Origin: Dyella mobilis | Lineage (GTDB): Bacteria; Pseudomonadota; Gammaproteobacteria; Xanthomonadales; Rhodanobacteraceae | Reading direction: 5' to 3' | DNA: 49,893 bases | Assembly: GCF_016904945.1 (NCBI RefSeq) | Contig: NZ_JADIKF010000027.1 | Span: forward strand, 1 to 49,893 | Part shown: positions 1 to 8,695 of the stretch, piece after piece | Layout: each line of letters opens with the position of its first letter | Numbering within the stretch: the first letter of the stretch is position 1 | Translations under genes and position numbers: made by a program | The notes under the pieces: generated by a model | What the model was told of the DNA's origin: nothing | Seen by the model: the letters and a program-made list of their open reading frames with translations, nothing else | Databases searched by the model: none

Positions 1-80
1 CGGGCACTCTCCCCACGTGCTTTGCCCACCATGATCGCGCCGCGCTCTTCGGCACTTAGATGACTGTAATTCCTCGCCAT
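1..80 (-). CDS. IS30-family transposase, N-terminal fragment (cut by window edge)
   Basis: On the minus strand an ATG at 78-80 opens a frame reading MARNYSHLSAEERGAIM, followed by VGKARGESA, up to the left edge. The N-terminus of IS30-family transposases commonly reads YxHLSxEER before a helix-turn-helix, and this matches closely. The family are DDE transposases acting on their own terminal inverted repeats. Only about 26 codons lie in the window, so intactness of the gene cannot be judged. Confidence 0.8.
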   Translation of the reverse strand, partial: MARNYSHLSAEERGAIMVGKARGESA

Positions 81-124
81 GCAGCACCTCGGTTGGGGGT
101 GTTGCACTTGAGTCTAGAGACCGC
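1..124 (-). mobile_element. IS30-like insertion sequence, one end
   Basis: The transposase start codon sits about 40 bp inside what should be the element's end. The stretch near 98-123 (GTGTTGCACTTGAGTC then GAGACCGCC) resembles the terminal repeats I associate with Xanthomonas IS30-type elements. The outer boundary is an estimate because the other inverted repeat and the target duplication are outside the window. Confidence 0.5.
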
Positions 125-129
125 CAACC

Positions 130-362
130 AAAGAGAAGGGCACCCCCAGGGCGCGCTCGCCGGGCATCCATGCCCGGCAAGTGCGTGAAGGGTCGAAGGG
201 GCTTTTCGACAGGGCATCCTGCCCTGACGAAAAGGCATGGACATCCGTGCCCATGCCCCCTGGCGGGGCCTGATCCTTCGCCCCTTCACCGCGCCCAAGG
301 GGGCCCACAAAAGCTAAGCGCGCATCCATGCGCGCACTCGGTGCCGGCGCGTTGCGCCGGTA
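130..362. repeat. Array of five short palindromes (REP-like)
   Basis: Consecutive hairpins are visible: 159-178 (GCCGGGCA stem, TCCA loop), 203-233 (CAGGGCA stem, TCC loop, with an outer TTTTCG/CGAAAA stem), 234-257 (GGCATGG/CCATGCC), 318-335 (GCGCGCA stem, TCCA loop) and 344-360 (CCGGCGC stem, GTT loop). The first, second and fourth share a GCA-TCC(A)-TGC centre and the third has a related ACATCCGTG centre. No coding potential is convincing. The block fills the gap between the IS30 end and the 3' end of xylR, which would be transcribed toward it, so it could stop transcription or stabilise mRNA. Confidence 0.6.
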
Positions 363-462
363 GAGCGCAGAGCGAGTGGTCGCAAACGTGGAAGTTGCAG
401 CACTAGGTGCGAATGCGTACCAAGTGAGCAGGTTGGGTGACGACAAGCGAGGGCCGCTAGCG

Positions 463-1641
463 CTACTGCACCTTCACACTCTGCGCAGCTTCCATGAACT
501 GCCTCGGCGTGCAGTTGTACTCGCGGCGGAATACCGCATACATGTATTGCAGCGAGGTAAAGCCGCTGCGCACGGCGACATCCGCCAATGGCATGGACGG
601 ATCAGCGAGCATGTTGCGAGCCATTTCCAGCTTGTGCTCGAGAATGGTCTGGTGCACCGATTTTTTCAGCTCGCGCTTGAAGTGTTCTTCCAGCAGCGTG
701 CGCGAGATGCCGACGTAGTCGGCCACTTGTTCGGTCTTGATGCCCAGGCAGGCGTACTGGCGGATGTAGTGGCGCGCACGCATCACGTGCGGGCTCTTCA
801 ACGGTTGGTGCAGGCTGGTGGCTTGCACGTTGATGCCAACCGGAGGCACCAGGATGCGGGTGGTGGAGCAGTCGCCGCCGTGCAGCATCTGGTGCAGCAC
901 TTGCGCGGCCATGCGGCCCATTTCCTCGGCGCCCTGGATCACCGAGGTGAGCGGGATGCGGCTGAGCAACTGGGCGATCGGATCGTTGTCGATGCCGACG
1001 ATGGCGATCTGTTCGGGGATCGGCACGTCCGCCACGATGCATGCCTGCAACAGCTGGCGGGCGCGGGCGTCGGTGACGGCGATGATGCCGATCGGCTTGG
1101 GCAGCGAGCGTACCCATTCGGCCATTTCTTCCTGCGAGCGGCCCCAGCCGCCGGCGCTGGTGGAGGAGCCGCGATAGACGATCCCTTCCAATCCGTCTGC
1201 ATCGATCATGCGCTTGAAGGCCATTTCGCGTTCGCAGGCCCAGCGGTTGCCGGGCGCGGGAGGCAGGCCGTAGAAAGCGAAGCGTTGCAAGCCTTGTTCG
1301 ATCAGGTGGTCGTAGGCGAGCCGCACCAGTTTCTGGTTGTCGGTGCCGACATACGGCGTGTTGTGCGGATATTGCGAATCGTCGGCATAGGAGCCGCCGA
1401 CGGCGACCACGGGAATGGGCATGGCGGCCAGCGCTTCGGCCACCACGGGGTCGTCGAAGTCCGCGATGATGCCGTCGCCGCGCCAATGGTGGATGCCCAC
1501 CGTGCGGCTGCGGAAATCCTCTTCCATGAAGAGGTCCCACTCGACCCGGGTGGAAGTGAGGTATTGCCCGATCCCCGAGATGACCTGCCGGTCGTAGACC
1601 TTGTTGGCGTTGAACAGCAATGCAATGCGATGAGGCGACAT
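463..1641 (-). CDS. xylR: XylR, xylose-responsive AraC-type activator
   Basis: A 392-aa protein, the same length as E. coli XylR. The N-terminus (RIALLFNANKVYDRQ, then EEDF and DGIIADFDDP) and the mid-region RFAFYGLP and GIIAVTDARARQLL match that family. The N-terminal ~270 residues form a LacI/periplasmic-binding-like sugar sensor; the C-terminal ~110 residues (from about HYIRQYACLGIKTEQVADYV) form an AraC helix-turn-helix pair with the signature FTSLQYMYAVFRREY. It is divergent from xylA across 174 bp, the classical arrangement. In E. coli XylR binds xylose and activates xylAB and xylFGHR. Here it is a separate divergent unit rather than the last gene of the transport operon. Confidence 0.95.
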   Translation of the reverse strand: MSPHRIALLFNANKVYDRQVISGIGQYLTSTRVEWDLFMEEDFRSRTVGIHHWRGDGIIADFDDPVVAEALAAMPIPVVAVGGSYADDSQYPHNTPYVGTDNQKLVRLAYDHLIEQGLQRFAFYGLPPAPGNRWACEREMAFKRMIDADGLEGIVYRGSSTSAGGWGRSQEEMAEWVRSLPKPIGIIAVTDARARQLLQACIVADVPIPEQIAIVGIDNDPIAQLLSRIPLTSVIQGAEEMGRMAAQVLHQMLHGGDCSTTRILVPPVGINVQATSLHQPLKSPHVMRARHYIRQYACLGIKTEQVADYVGISRTLLEEHFKRELKKSVHQTILEHKLEMARNMLADPSMPLADVAVRSGFTSLQYMYAVFRREYNCTPRQFMEAAQSVKVQ

Positions 1642-1815
1642 GTCGTAACCAGCCAGAAGAACCAGGCGGCGCTAGCCGTGCACCGGACGCTAACAGCTCA
1701 GTTGCCCTGGTACATGACGCATCGCGACAAAGAAAAATCTGGCACGGCTGGCGGATTTCGCAATTGCGGGCGGTAGTGGGCGGTTGCAGCATCCGAAACT
1801 CCACAGGAGCCCCGC
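1642..1815. promoter_or_regulatory. xylR-xylA divergent control region
   Basis: This 174-bp gap between divergent genes must hold both promoters. An A-rich patch at about 1726-1739 (CGACAAAGAAAAATC), followed by GGATTTCGCAATTGCG near 1753-1768, is the best candidate for a XylR operator, since E. coli sites contain GAAA-type half-sites. I could not fix a -35/-10 pair. The xylA ribosome site is CAGGAG just before 1816. Confidence 0.4.
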
Positions 1816-3132
1816 ATGAGCTATTTCGAGTCCATTTCCCCCATCCGTCCGGCGGGAGCCGACAACCCGAGCGCACTGGCTTTCCATCACTACGATCCCG
1901 CGCGCCTGGTGCTGGGCAAGCGCATGGACGAGCATCTGCGCCTGGCCGTCTGCTATTGGCACAGTTTCGTGTGGCCCGGCATCGACATGTTCGGCAGCGG
2001 CACGTTTCATCGCCCCTGGCAGGGCGCCGGCGAACCGATGGCGCTGGCGCGCCAGAAAGCGGATGCCGCGTTCGATTTTTTCCAGCGCCTGGGGGCGCCG
2101 TTCTACACCTTCCACGACACCGACGTGGCGCCGGAAGGCGACAGCCTTGCCGACTACGTGCGCAATCTCGCGGCGATGGTCGACGTGCTGGAGGCCAAGC
2201 AGGCCGAGACCGGCATGAAGCTGCTGTGGGGTACGGCAAATCTGTTCAGCCACCCGCGCTATGCGGCGGGTGCGGCCAGCAATCCGCAGCCGGAGGTGTT
2301 TGCCTGCGCCGCCACCCAGGTGTTTCACGCCATGAACGCTACCCAGCGCCTGGGTGGTGCCAATTACGTGTTGTGGGGCGGGCGCGAAGGGTATGACACG
2401 CTGCTCAATACCGATCTGCGCCGCGAGCGCGCGCAGTTGGGCCGCTTTTTCCAGATGGTGGTGGAACACAAGCACCGCATCGGCTTCAAGGGCACGATTC
2501 TGATCGAGCCCAAGCCGCAGGAGCCGACCAAGCATCAATACGACTACGACACCGCCACGGTCTACGGCTTCCTCAAGGAGTTCGGCCTGGAACAGGAAGT
2601 TCGCGTCAACCTGGAAGCCAACCACGCGACGCTGGCCGGGCATTCCTTCCATCACGAAGTGGCGACGGCCATTTCGCTCGGCGTGTTCGGCAGCATCGAC
2701 GCCAATCGCGGCGATGCGCAGAACGGCTGGGATACCGATCAATTCCCCAACAGCGTGGAAGAACTCACGCTGGTGATGTACGAGATTCTTCGCCACGGCG
2801 GATTCACCACCGGCGGTTTCAACTTCGATACCAAGGTGCGCCGCCAGAGCAGCGACCCTGCCGATCTGTTCCACGGCCACATCGGCGCGATCGATGCGCT
2901 GGCCCTGGCGCTGGAGCGTGCGGCCGCGATGATCGAGCAGGATCTGCTGGCCGCGTTCAAGGCAGGGCGCTATGCCGGTTGGGAAGCACCTTTGGGCAAG
3001 CAGATACTGGACGGCGGTTTCACTTTGCAAGCGCTGGCCGATGAAGCCGTTCACCGCGATTTGCGTCCAGCGCACGTATCCGGCCAGCAGGAGTATCTGG
3101 AAAACCTCGTCAACCGCTACATCTACCGCTGA
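1816..3132 (+). CDS. xylA: Xylose isomerase
   Basis: XylA converts D-xylose to D-xylulose in the cytosol, the first step of the isomerase pathway. The 438-aa length matches the longer (class II) bacterial enzymes such as E. coli XylA (440 aa). Visible landmarks are the catalytic His/Asp segment [11 protein letters not shown] near residues 97-107, [15 protein letters not shown], the metal-site stretch [32 protein letters not shown], and [12 protein letters not shown] at 1816 is preceded by CAGGAG. It is the first gene of xylABFGH, with only 8 bp to xylB. Confidence 0.97.
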   Translation: MSYFESISPIRPAGADNPSALAFHHYDPARLVLGKRMDEHLRLAVCYWHSFVWPGIDMFGSGTFHRPWQGAGEPMALARQKADAAFDFFQRLGAPFYTFHDTDVAPEGDSLADYVRNLAAMVDVLEAKQAETGMKLLWGTANLFSHPRYAAGAASNPQPEVFACAATQVFHAMNATQRLGGANYVLWGGREGYDTLLNTDLRRERAQLGRFFQMVVEHKHRIGFKGTILIEPKPQEPTKHQYDYDTATVYGFLKEFGLEQEVRVNLEANHATLAGHSFHHEVATAISLGVFGSIDANRGDAQNGWDTDQFPNSVEELTLVMYEILRHGGFTTGGFNFDTKVRRQSSDPADLFHGHIGAIDALALALERAAAMIEQDLLAAFKAGRYAGWEAPLGKQILDGGFTLQALADEAVHRDLRPAHVSGQQEYLENLVNRYIYR

Positions 3133-3140
3133 GCGCGCGC

Positions 3141-4628
3141 GTGTTCCTCGGTATTGATCTGGGCACCTCCGCCGTCAAGGCGGTGCTGCTCGACGGCGCG
3201 GGCGAGGTGCGTGCCCAGGCTGCGCATCCGTTGCCCATCTCCCATCCTCAACCGCGCTGGTCGGAGCAACAGCCGCAGGACTGGTGGTTGGCCGCACAAT
3301 CGGCGATCGAACAACTGCTCGCCGCCATCGACAAGCAAGGCATTTCGCCGCGCCGGATCGCCGGCATCGGCTTGAGCGGGCAGATGCACGGTGCCGTCGT
3401 GCTGGACCGGGACGACCGCGTATTGCGCCCCGCGATCCTGTGGAACGATGGACGCAGCGATGCGCAATGCCGCCAGATGGAAGACTGGCCGGATTTCCGG
3501 GCGATCACCGGCAATCTGGCCATGCCCGGATTTACCGCGGCCAAGCTGCTGTGGTTGCGCGAGCACGAACCGGCCACCTTCGAACGCATTGCCAAGGTGT
3601 TGTTGCCCAAGGATTACCTGCGCCTGCGCCTGACCGGCGAATACGCCACCGATGCATCCGATGCCGCCGGCACCTTGTGGTTGAACGTGGCGCAGCGCAG
3701 CTGGAGCCGGCGCATGCTCGATGCCACCGGACTGTCGCACGACCACGTGCCTCCGGTGCTCGAAGGCAACGCGATTACCGGGTATCTCAATGCGGCATTG
3801 GCCGATCGCTGGGGCATGCAGCGCGTTCCGGTTGCCGCCGGCGGTGGCGACAACGCAGCGGGTGCGGTGGGCGCAGGTATCGTCCGGCACGGCCACGCGA
3901 TGCTGTCGCTGGGAACCTCGGGCGTGTACTTCGCGGTATCCGATGGCTATCTCGCCCGGCCCGAGCAGGCCGTGCACAGTTTCTGCCATGCCTTGCCCGA
4001 CACCTGGCATCTGATGTCGGTGATGCTCAATGCCGCCAGTTGCCTGGATTTCACCGCCAGGCTGGGCGGCTATCCGGATGTGGCGCAACTGCTGACGGAT
4101 GCCGAACAGGCAGGGCAGCCCCGCGAAGGGCCGATGTTTCTGCCCTATTTGAGCGGCGAGCGCACGCCGCACAATGATGTGCACGCGTGCGGCGCTTTCA
4201 CCGGATTGCGCGTGGACAGCGCGCGAAGTGACCTGGCCAATGCGACCCTGGAGGGTGTTGGCCTGGGCTTGCTGGATGGTATCGAGGCCGTGGATGCGGC
4301 GGGCTTGCGGGCCGATGACATCACCGTGATCGGCGGCGGCTCGCGCAGCGCCTATTGGACGCAGATGCTGGCCGATATCATCGGTCGCCCATTGACCCTG
4401 CGTGCAGGCGGCGAAGTAGGGGCCGCATTGGGTGCCGCACGACTGGCGCAGCTGGCGGTTGAACCCGGTGCAAGCCTCGACGAGGTATGCCGCATGCCCG
4501 AAACAGTGGCGGTGCGCGAGCCGGACGCCGCGCGTCACGCGTATTTTCGAGAGCGTCGCCAGCCGCGCTTTCGCTCGCTATATCGCCAACTCGCAGCGGT
4601 ATACCGGGCGGAAGAGGGCGGGGCATGA
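3141..4628 (+). CDS. xylB: Xylulokinase
   Basis: XylB phosphorylates D-xylulose to xylulose-5-phosphate, feeding the pentose phosphate pathway. The 495-aa FGGY-family kinase begins with the phosphate-binding loop FLGIDLGTSAVKAV. It also shows GLSGQMHGAVVLD, AILWNDGRSDAQC, the nucleotide-side LSLGTSGVYFAVS, and VIGGGSRSAYWTQMLADI near the C-terminus. The start is a GTG at 3141, 8 bp after xylA, and fits the conserved N-terminus of the family. Its TGA overlaps the ATG of xylF (ATGA at 4625-4628), indicating translational coupling. Confidence 0.96.
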   Translation: MFLGIDLGTSAVKAVLLDGAGEVRAQAAHPLPISHPQPRWSEQQPQDWWLAAQSAIEQLLAAIDKQGISPRRIAGIGLSGQMHGAVVLDRDDRVLRPAILWNDGRSDAQCRQMEDWPDFRAITGNLAMPGFTAAKLLWLREHEPATFERIAKVLLPKDYLRLRLTGEYATDASDAAGTLWLNVAQRSWSRRMLDATGLSHDHVPPVLEGNAITGYLNAALADRWGMQRVPVAAGGGDNAAGAVGAGIVRHGHAMLSLGTSGVYFAVSDGYLARPEQAVHSFCHALPDTWHLMSVMLNAASCLDFTARLGGYPDVAQLLTDAEQAGQPREGPMFLPYLSGERTPHNDVHACGAFTGLRVDSARSDLANATLEGVGLGLLDGIEAVDAAGLRADDITVIGGGSRSAYWTQMLADIIGRPLTLRAGGEVGAALGAARLAQLAVEPGASLDEVCRMPETVAVREPDAARHAYFRERRQPRFRSLYRQLAAVYRAEEGGA

Positions 4629-5638
4629 TGCGCATCAAAGCGTTTCTTCCCCGATGCCTGCTAATGCTTGCCGGGCTACTTTTTACCTTTGCGGCACACG
4701 CCAGCAAAGATCATCCCGTCATCGGCTTCTCCATCGACGATCTGCGTCTGGAGCGTTGGGCGCACGATCGCGACTATTTCGTCGCCGCCGCCACCCGGCT
4801 CGGTGCAACGGTCTACGTGCAATCGGCCGATGCCAGCGAAGAGCGCCAGGTGGCGCAATTGGAAAACCTGATTGCGCGCCAGGTCGACGTGCTGGTGATC
4901 GTGCCGTTCAATTCCAAGGTGCTCAGCAACGTGGTGGCCGAGGCGCGGCGCAATGGCATCAGGGTGGTTTCCTATGACCGCCTCATTCTCAATGCCGACG
5001 TCGACGCCTACATCACCTTCGACAACGAAAGGGTGGGCGAACTGCAGGCACAGGGCGTGCTGAATCTCGCACCGAAGGGCAATTACTTTTTGCTGGGTGG
5101 CTCGCCCACCGACAACAATGCCAAGATCATCCGCCAAGGCCAGATGAAAATTCTGCAGTCGGCGATCGACAGCGGCGCGATAAAGATCGTGGGGCAGCAG
5201 TGGACGCCGGACTGGGATGCGTCCAAAGCCTTGCGCATTATCGAAGATGCGTTGACGGCCAACGCCAACCACATCCAGGGCATCGTCGCGTCCAATGACG
5301 GCACCGCCGGCGGCGCCATCCAGGCGCTGGCGGCGCAGAAGCTGGCGGGGAAGGTGCCGGTATCGGGACAGGATGCGGATCTTGCCGCCGTGCGCCGCGT
5401 GATCGACGGCACGCAGGCGATGACCGTGTACAAGCCGATCAAGCAGATTGCCACGCGGGCGGCCGAGCTTTCCGTGCAACTGGTGCGCGGAGAGACGCCG
5501 CACTACGACACCGCGCTGAACAATGGCAGCAAGAGCGTGGACACCATCCTGTTGACCCCGATTCTGCTGACCCGCCAGAACGTGGATACGGTGATCGAGG
5601 ACGGCTTCTATACCCATGCCCAAATCTACGGTCATTAG
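4625..5638 (+). CDS. xylF: D-xylose ABC transporter, periplasmic binding protein
   Basis: XylF captures D-xylose in the periplasm and delivers it to XylGH. I start it at ATG 4625 because this overlaps the xylB stop and gives a clean signal peptide (basic MMRIK, hydrophobic [13 protein letters not shown], cleavage near AHA-S). This yields 337 aa, near the usual 330. The mature part starts [16 protein letters not shown], the typical opening of XylF-type sugar-binding proteins. Further landmarks are [35 protein letters not shown] and [19 protein letters not shown]. An open frame continues upstream but lies inside xylB. Confidence 0.95.
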   Translation: MMRIKAFLPRCLLMLAGLLFTFAAHASKDHPVIGFSIDDLRLERWAHDRDYFVAAATRLGATVYVQSADASEERQVAQLENLIARQVDVLVIVPFNSKVLSNVVAEARRNGIRVVSYDRLILNADVDAYITFDNERVGELQAQGVLNLAPKGNYFLLGGSPTDNNAKIIRQGQMKILQSAIDSGAIKIVGQQWTPDWDASKALRIIEDALTANANHIQGIVASNDGTAGGAIQALAAQKLAGKVPVSGQDADLAAVRRVIDGTQAMTVYKPIKQIATRAAELSVQLVRGETPHYDTALNNGSKSVDTILLTPILLTRQNVDTVIEDGFYTHAQIYGH

Positions 5639-5649
5639 GGGCGCACCAC

Positions 5650-7239
5650 GTGAGCGATTACCTGTTCGAAATGCGCGGGATCAAGAAGTCGTTCAACGGA
5701 GTGCCGGCCCTGAGCGGTATCGATTTGCGCGTTCGCCCGGGCGAATGCCTGGGCTTGTGCGGTGAAAACGGTGCCGGCAAGTCCACGCTGATGAAAGTGC
5801 TGTCGGGCGTTTATCCGCACGGCAGCTGGGAGGGCGACATTCTTTGGCAAGGCCGCCCGCTGCAGGCGCGTTCGGTGCGCGATAGCGAGCATGCCGGGAT
5901 TGTGATCATTCACCAGGAACTGATGCTCGTGCCGGGTTTGTCGGTGCTCGAGAATCTGTTTCTCGGCAACGAATTGACCCGCCCGGGCGGACGCATGGAT
6001 TACGAAGCCATGCAGGTGCGCGCCAAGGCCTTGCTGCAGGAACTGCAACTGGAGGATGTGGACGTATCGCTGCCGTTGATGCATTTCGGAGGCGGACATC
6101 AGCAGTTGTTCGAAATCGCCAAGGCCTTGGCCAAGCACGCCCGACTGCTGATCTTCGACGAGCCGACTTCTTCGTTGACCGCAAAAGAGACCGATGTCTT
6201 GCTGGGCATCATCGAACGACTGAAACGGCGTGGCATCGCCTGCATCTATATCTCGCACAAGCTGGACGAAGTGGCGCGCGTGTGCGACACCGTCAGCGTG
6301 ATTCGCGATGGCAGGCACGTAGCGACGCATGCTGCGCACGAACTCGACGAGAACCGGATCATCGCCCTGATGGTCGGGCGCGAGATCGAGACGCTTTATC
6401 CCCGGGTGCCGCACGATATCGGCGATGTGCTGTTGCGCGCCGAGCACGTCGTTTGCCACGACGTGGCCGATCCTGCGCGCAAGCGCGTCGACGACGTTTC
6501 CTTCTCGTTGCGGCAGGGCGAAATCCTCGGCATAGCGGGCCTGGTCGGGGCGGGTCGCACCGAACTGGTCAGCGCGATCTTCGGCGCATATCCCGGGCAC
6601 AGCGAAGCCCAGTTGTGGCTGGAGGGCGAACCGTTGCGGATCCGCTCGCCGCAGGATGCCATTCGAGCCGGGTTGGGCCTGGTGCCGGAGGATCGCAAGC
6701 GGCACGGCATCGTGCCGCTGATGGGCGTCGATCAGAACATCACGCTGGCGACCTTGCGCCACTACGCGCGGGCAGGGCGCGTCGACCGCGAGCACGAGGA
6801 GCGCGAAGCCGAGAACCAGATCGGCAGGATGCGCGTCAAAACGGCGAATGCCGCGCTGCCGATCGCCCTGCTTTCCGGCGGCAATCAGCAAAAGGCCTTG
6901 TTTGCGCGGATGCTGCTGACCAGGCCGAAGATCCTGATCCTCGACGAACCCACTCGCGGCGTAGACGTCGGCGCCAAGGCGGATATCTATCGCCTGATCT
7001 TCGAGCTGGCCGCCGAAGGCGTGTCGATCATCCTGGTTTCTTCGGAGCTGCCGGAAATACTGGGCGTAAGCGACCGCGTGCTGGTGATGAGCGAAGGACG
7101 CCTCACCGGCAACTTCGTCAATGCGGGGCTCACCCAGGAACAGATCATGGCTGCGGCGATCGGTTCGGCTTCGACCGCCGGGCCGGCAAACGTGCCTGGG
7201 CGCCAGGTCCACGAAGGCGAGCAACCGTTGGTTTTTTAG
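5650..7239 (+). CDS. xylG: D-xylose ABC transporter, ATP-binding protein
   Basis: A 529-aa tandem ATPase that energises xylose uptake at the inner membrane. The N-terminal cassette has Walker [10 protein letters not shown] (about residues 38-46), the family-typical signature FGGGHQQL and Walker [12 protein letters not shown]. The C-terminal cassette has [10 protein letters not shown] in place of a canonical Walker A, as usual for sugar-type tandem ATPases, with signature [10 protein letters not shown] and Walker [16 protein letters not shown]. It starts at GTG 5650, 11 bp after xylF. Confidence 0.95.
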   Translation: MSDYLFEMRGIKKSFNGVPALSGIDLRVRPGECLGLCGENGAGKSTLMKVLSGVYPHGSWEGDILWQGRPLQARSVRDSEHAGIVIIHQELMLVPGLSVLENLFLGNELTRPGGRMDYEAMQVRAKALLQELQLEDVDVSLPLMHFGGGHQQLFEIAKALAKHARLLIFDEPTSSLTAKETDVLLGIIERLKRRGIACIYISHKLDEVARVCDTVSVIRDGRHVATHAAHELDENRIIALMVGREIETLYPRVPHDIGDVLLRAEHVVCHDVADPARKRVDDVSFSLRQGEILGIAGLVGAGRTELVSAIFGAYPGHSEAQLWLEGEPLRIRSPQDAIRAGLGLVPEDRKRHGIVPLMGVDQNITLATLRHYARAGRVDREHEEREAENQIGRMRVKTANAALPIALLSGGNQQKALFARMLLTRPKILILDEPTRGVDVGAKADIYRLIFELAAEGVSIILVSSELPEILGVSDRVLVMSEGRLTGNFVNAGLTQEQIMAAAIGSASTAGPANVPGRQVHEGEQPLVF

Positions 7240-7310
7240 GCAGGACCGGTCTTCCACCCTGACGCTCTTTCCGTACCGGAAGGAGACTTTCGAGAGAGCC
7301 ATCGCCCACC

Positions 7311-8453
7311 ATGCACGCCCAAGACTTCCGCCGCCTGTTCGTCCGCTACAAAATCCTCGCGTTGCTGCTGGCTTTGGCTGCCATCTGGATCTTTTTTCAC
7401 GTCGCCACCGGCGGCGCTTTCATCAGCGCCCGCAATCTTTCCAATCTGCTGCGCCAGACCTCGATCACCGGCATGCTCGCCTGCGGCATGGTGTTCGTGA
7501 TCATCGCCGGCGAAATTGATTTGTCGGTGGGCTCCCTGCTGGGATTGCTGGGTGGCGTGGTGGCGGTGCTTACGGTCAACCTGCAGTGGTCGTCCTGGAG
7601 CGCCGTGCTGCTGGTGTTGCTGCTGGGCTTGGCAGCGGGGTTGTTCAACGGATTCATCGTCACGCGGCTGCGGGTGCCTTCGTTCATCGTCGGCCTTGGC
7701 GGCATGCTTGCGTTCCGCGGCGTTTTGCAGGGCATTACGCACGGTGCAACCATCGCGCCGGTACCGGCCGACCTGGTGTATCTGGCCGAAGGCTATCTGC
7801 CGCCGTGGCCATCGTCGCTGCTGGCAACGGGTGCGTTTGCGGTGTTGGTCGCGCTCACGCTGCTACGGCGTCGCCGCCGAAAGGCGCAGTCGATCCCGCA
7901 GGCTGCGGCATGGCTGGACGTGCTGAAACTGGCCGTGGCCGGCGCAGTGCTGGCGATTTTCACCAGCATGCTCAACCGCTATAGCGGCATACCGTTGCCG
8001 GTACTGTTGCTGCTCGCGCTGCTGGTGATCTTCAGCTACGTGGCGAGCCAGACGGTGCTGGGCCGGCACATCTACGCCGTGGGCGGCAACGTCGAGGCGA
8101 GCCGGCTGTCCGGCATCCGCGTGTCGGGCGTAAAGATGGTGGTGTTCGGCCTGATGGGACTGATGTGCGCCTTCGCCGGCATCATCAATACCGCCCGTCT
8201 TGCAGCGGGTTCGCCTTCGGCGGGAACCAATGGCGAACTGGATGCGATCGCGGCCTGTTTTATCGGCGGTACTTCCATGCGCGGCGGCGCCGGCACGGTA
8301 CATGGGGCGTTGATAGGCGCGTTGGTGATGGCCAGCCTGGATAACGGCATGTCGATGATGGATGTCGACAATTACTGGCAGCTCATCGTGAAGGGCGCGA
8401 TCCTGGTGATTGCCGTATGGGTCGATGTGCTGTCCGGCGCCAAGCGCGATTGA
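7311..8453 (+). CDS. xylH: D-xylose ABC transporter, permease
   Basis: A 380-aa multi-spanning inner-membrane permease that forms the xylose channel with XylG. It has hydrophobic segments throughout. Conserved sugar-permease (BPD_transp_2) stretches include GMVFVIIAGEIDLSVGS, FIVGLGGMLAFRGVLQG, YAVGGNVEASRLSGI and GELDAIAACFIGGTSMRGG. It ends the xyl operon. ATG 7311 lies 71 bp after xylG; a strong AAGGAG at about 7280-7286 is farther upstream than normal, so the start may need review, although the N-terminal sequence looks complete. Confidence 0.94.
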   Translation: MHAQDFRRLFVRYKILALLLALAAIWIFFHVATGGAFISARNLSNLLRQTSITGMLACGMVFVIIAGEIDLSVGSLLGLLGGVVAVLTVNLQWSSWSAVLLVLLLGLAAGLFNGFIVTRLRVPSFIVGLGGMLAFRGVLQGITHGATIAPVPADLVYLAEGYLPPWPSSLLATGAFAVLVALTLLRRRRRKAQSIPQAAAWLDVLKLAVAGAVLAIFTSMLNRYSGIPLPVLLLLALLVIFSYVASQTVLGRHIYAVGGNVEASRLSGIRVSGVKMVVFGLMGLMCAFAGIINTARLAAGSPSAGTNGELDAIAACFIGGTSMRGGAGTVHGALIGALVMASLDNGMSMMDVDNYWQLIVKGAILVIAVWVDVLSGAKRD

Positions 8454-8482
8454 CGCGCGGCGCGACGGCTGGAACGGGGTGC

Positions 8483-8523
8483 AAAAAAACGCGCCGGGAA
8501 TGTAGGCGGTACATTCCCGGCGC
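8483..8523 (-). terminator. Intrinsic terminator for the SGNH hydrolase gene
   Basis: A perfect 14-bp inverted repeat (GCGCCGGGAATGTA at 8491-8504, complement at 8510-8523, 5-nt loop) is followed on the minus strand by seven consecutive T residues (A run at 8483-8489 on +). It lies between the convergent xylH and the minus-strand hydrolase. The T-run is only on the minus side, so it is strongest for transcripts coming from the right. Confidence 0.8.
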
Positions 8524-8534
8524 TGCCAGTCCAA

Positions 8535-8569
8535 ACGACGGTTATAAACGGGAGTAAAAAAACCGTCGT
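8535..8569. repeat. Second inverted repeat in the convergent gap
   Basis: ACGACGGTT at 8535-8543 pairs with AACCGTCGT at 8561-8569 across a 17-nt A-rich loop. It may help isolate the xyl transcript from its convergent neighbour. The remaining DNA to 8695 shows nothing further. Confidence 0.45.
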
Positions 8570-8695
8570 GCGAACTACGAAAAGGTCAATCGATCAAAGG
8601 TCGTCGGAAATCACGTCTGGCCAGGTAAGCCCTTGGAGAGGGTGGGGTGTTGCCGGGTTGCTGGTGCGTATTTACTACCGCGCATCAAACGCGGG

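Noticed and set aside
376..1776. A long open frame on + opposite xylR
   Set aside because: It is antisense to a clearly recognised gene, has His/Arg/Ala-biased composition and no family resemblance; a high-G+C shadow frame.
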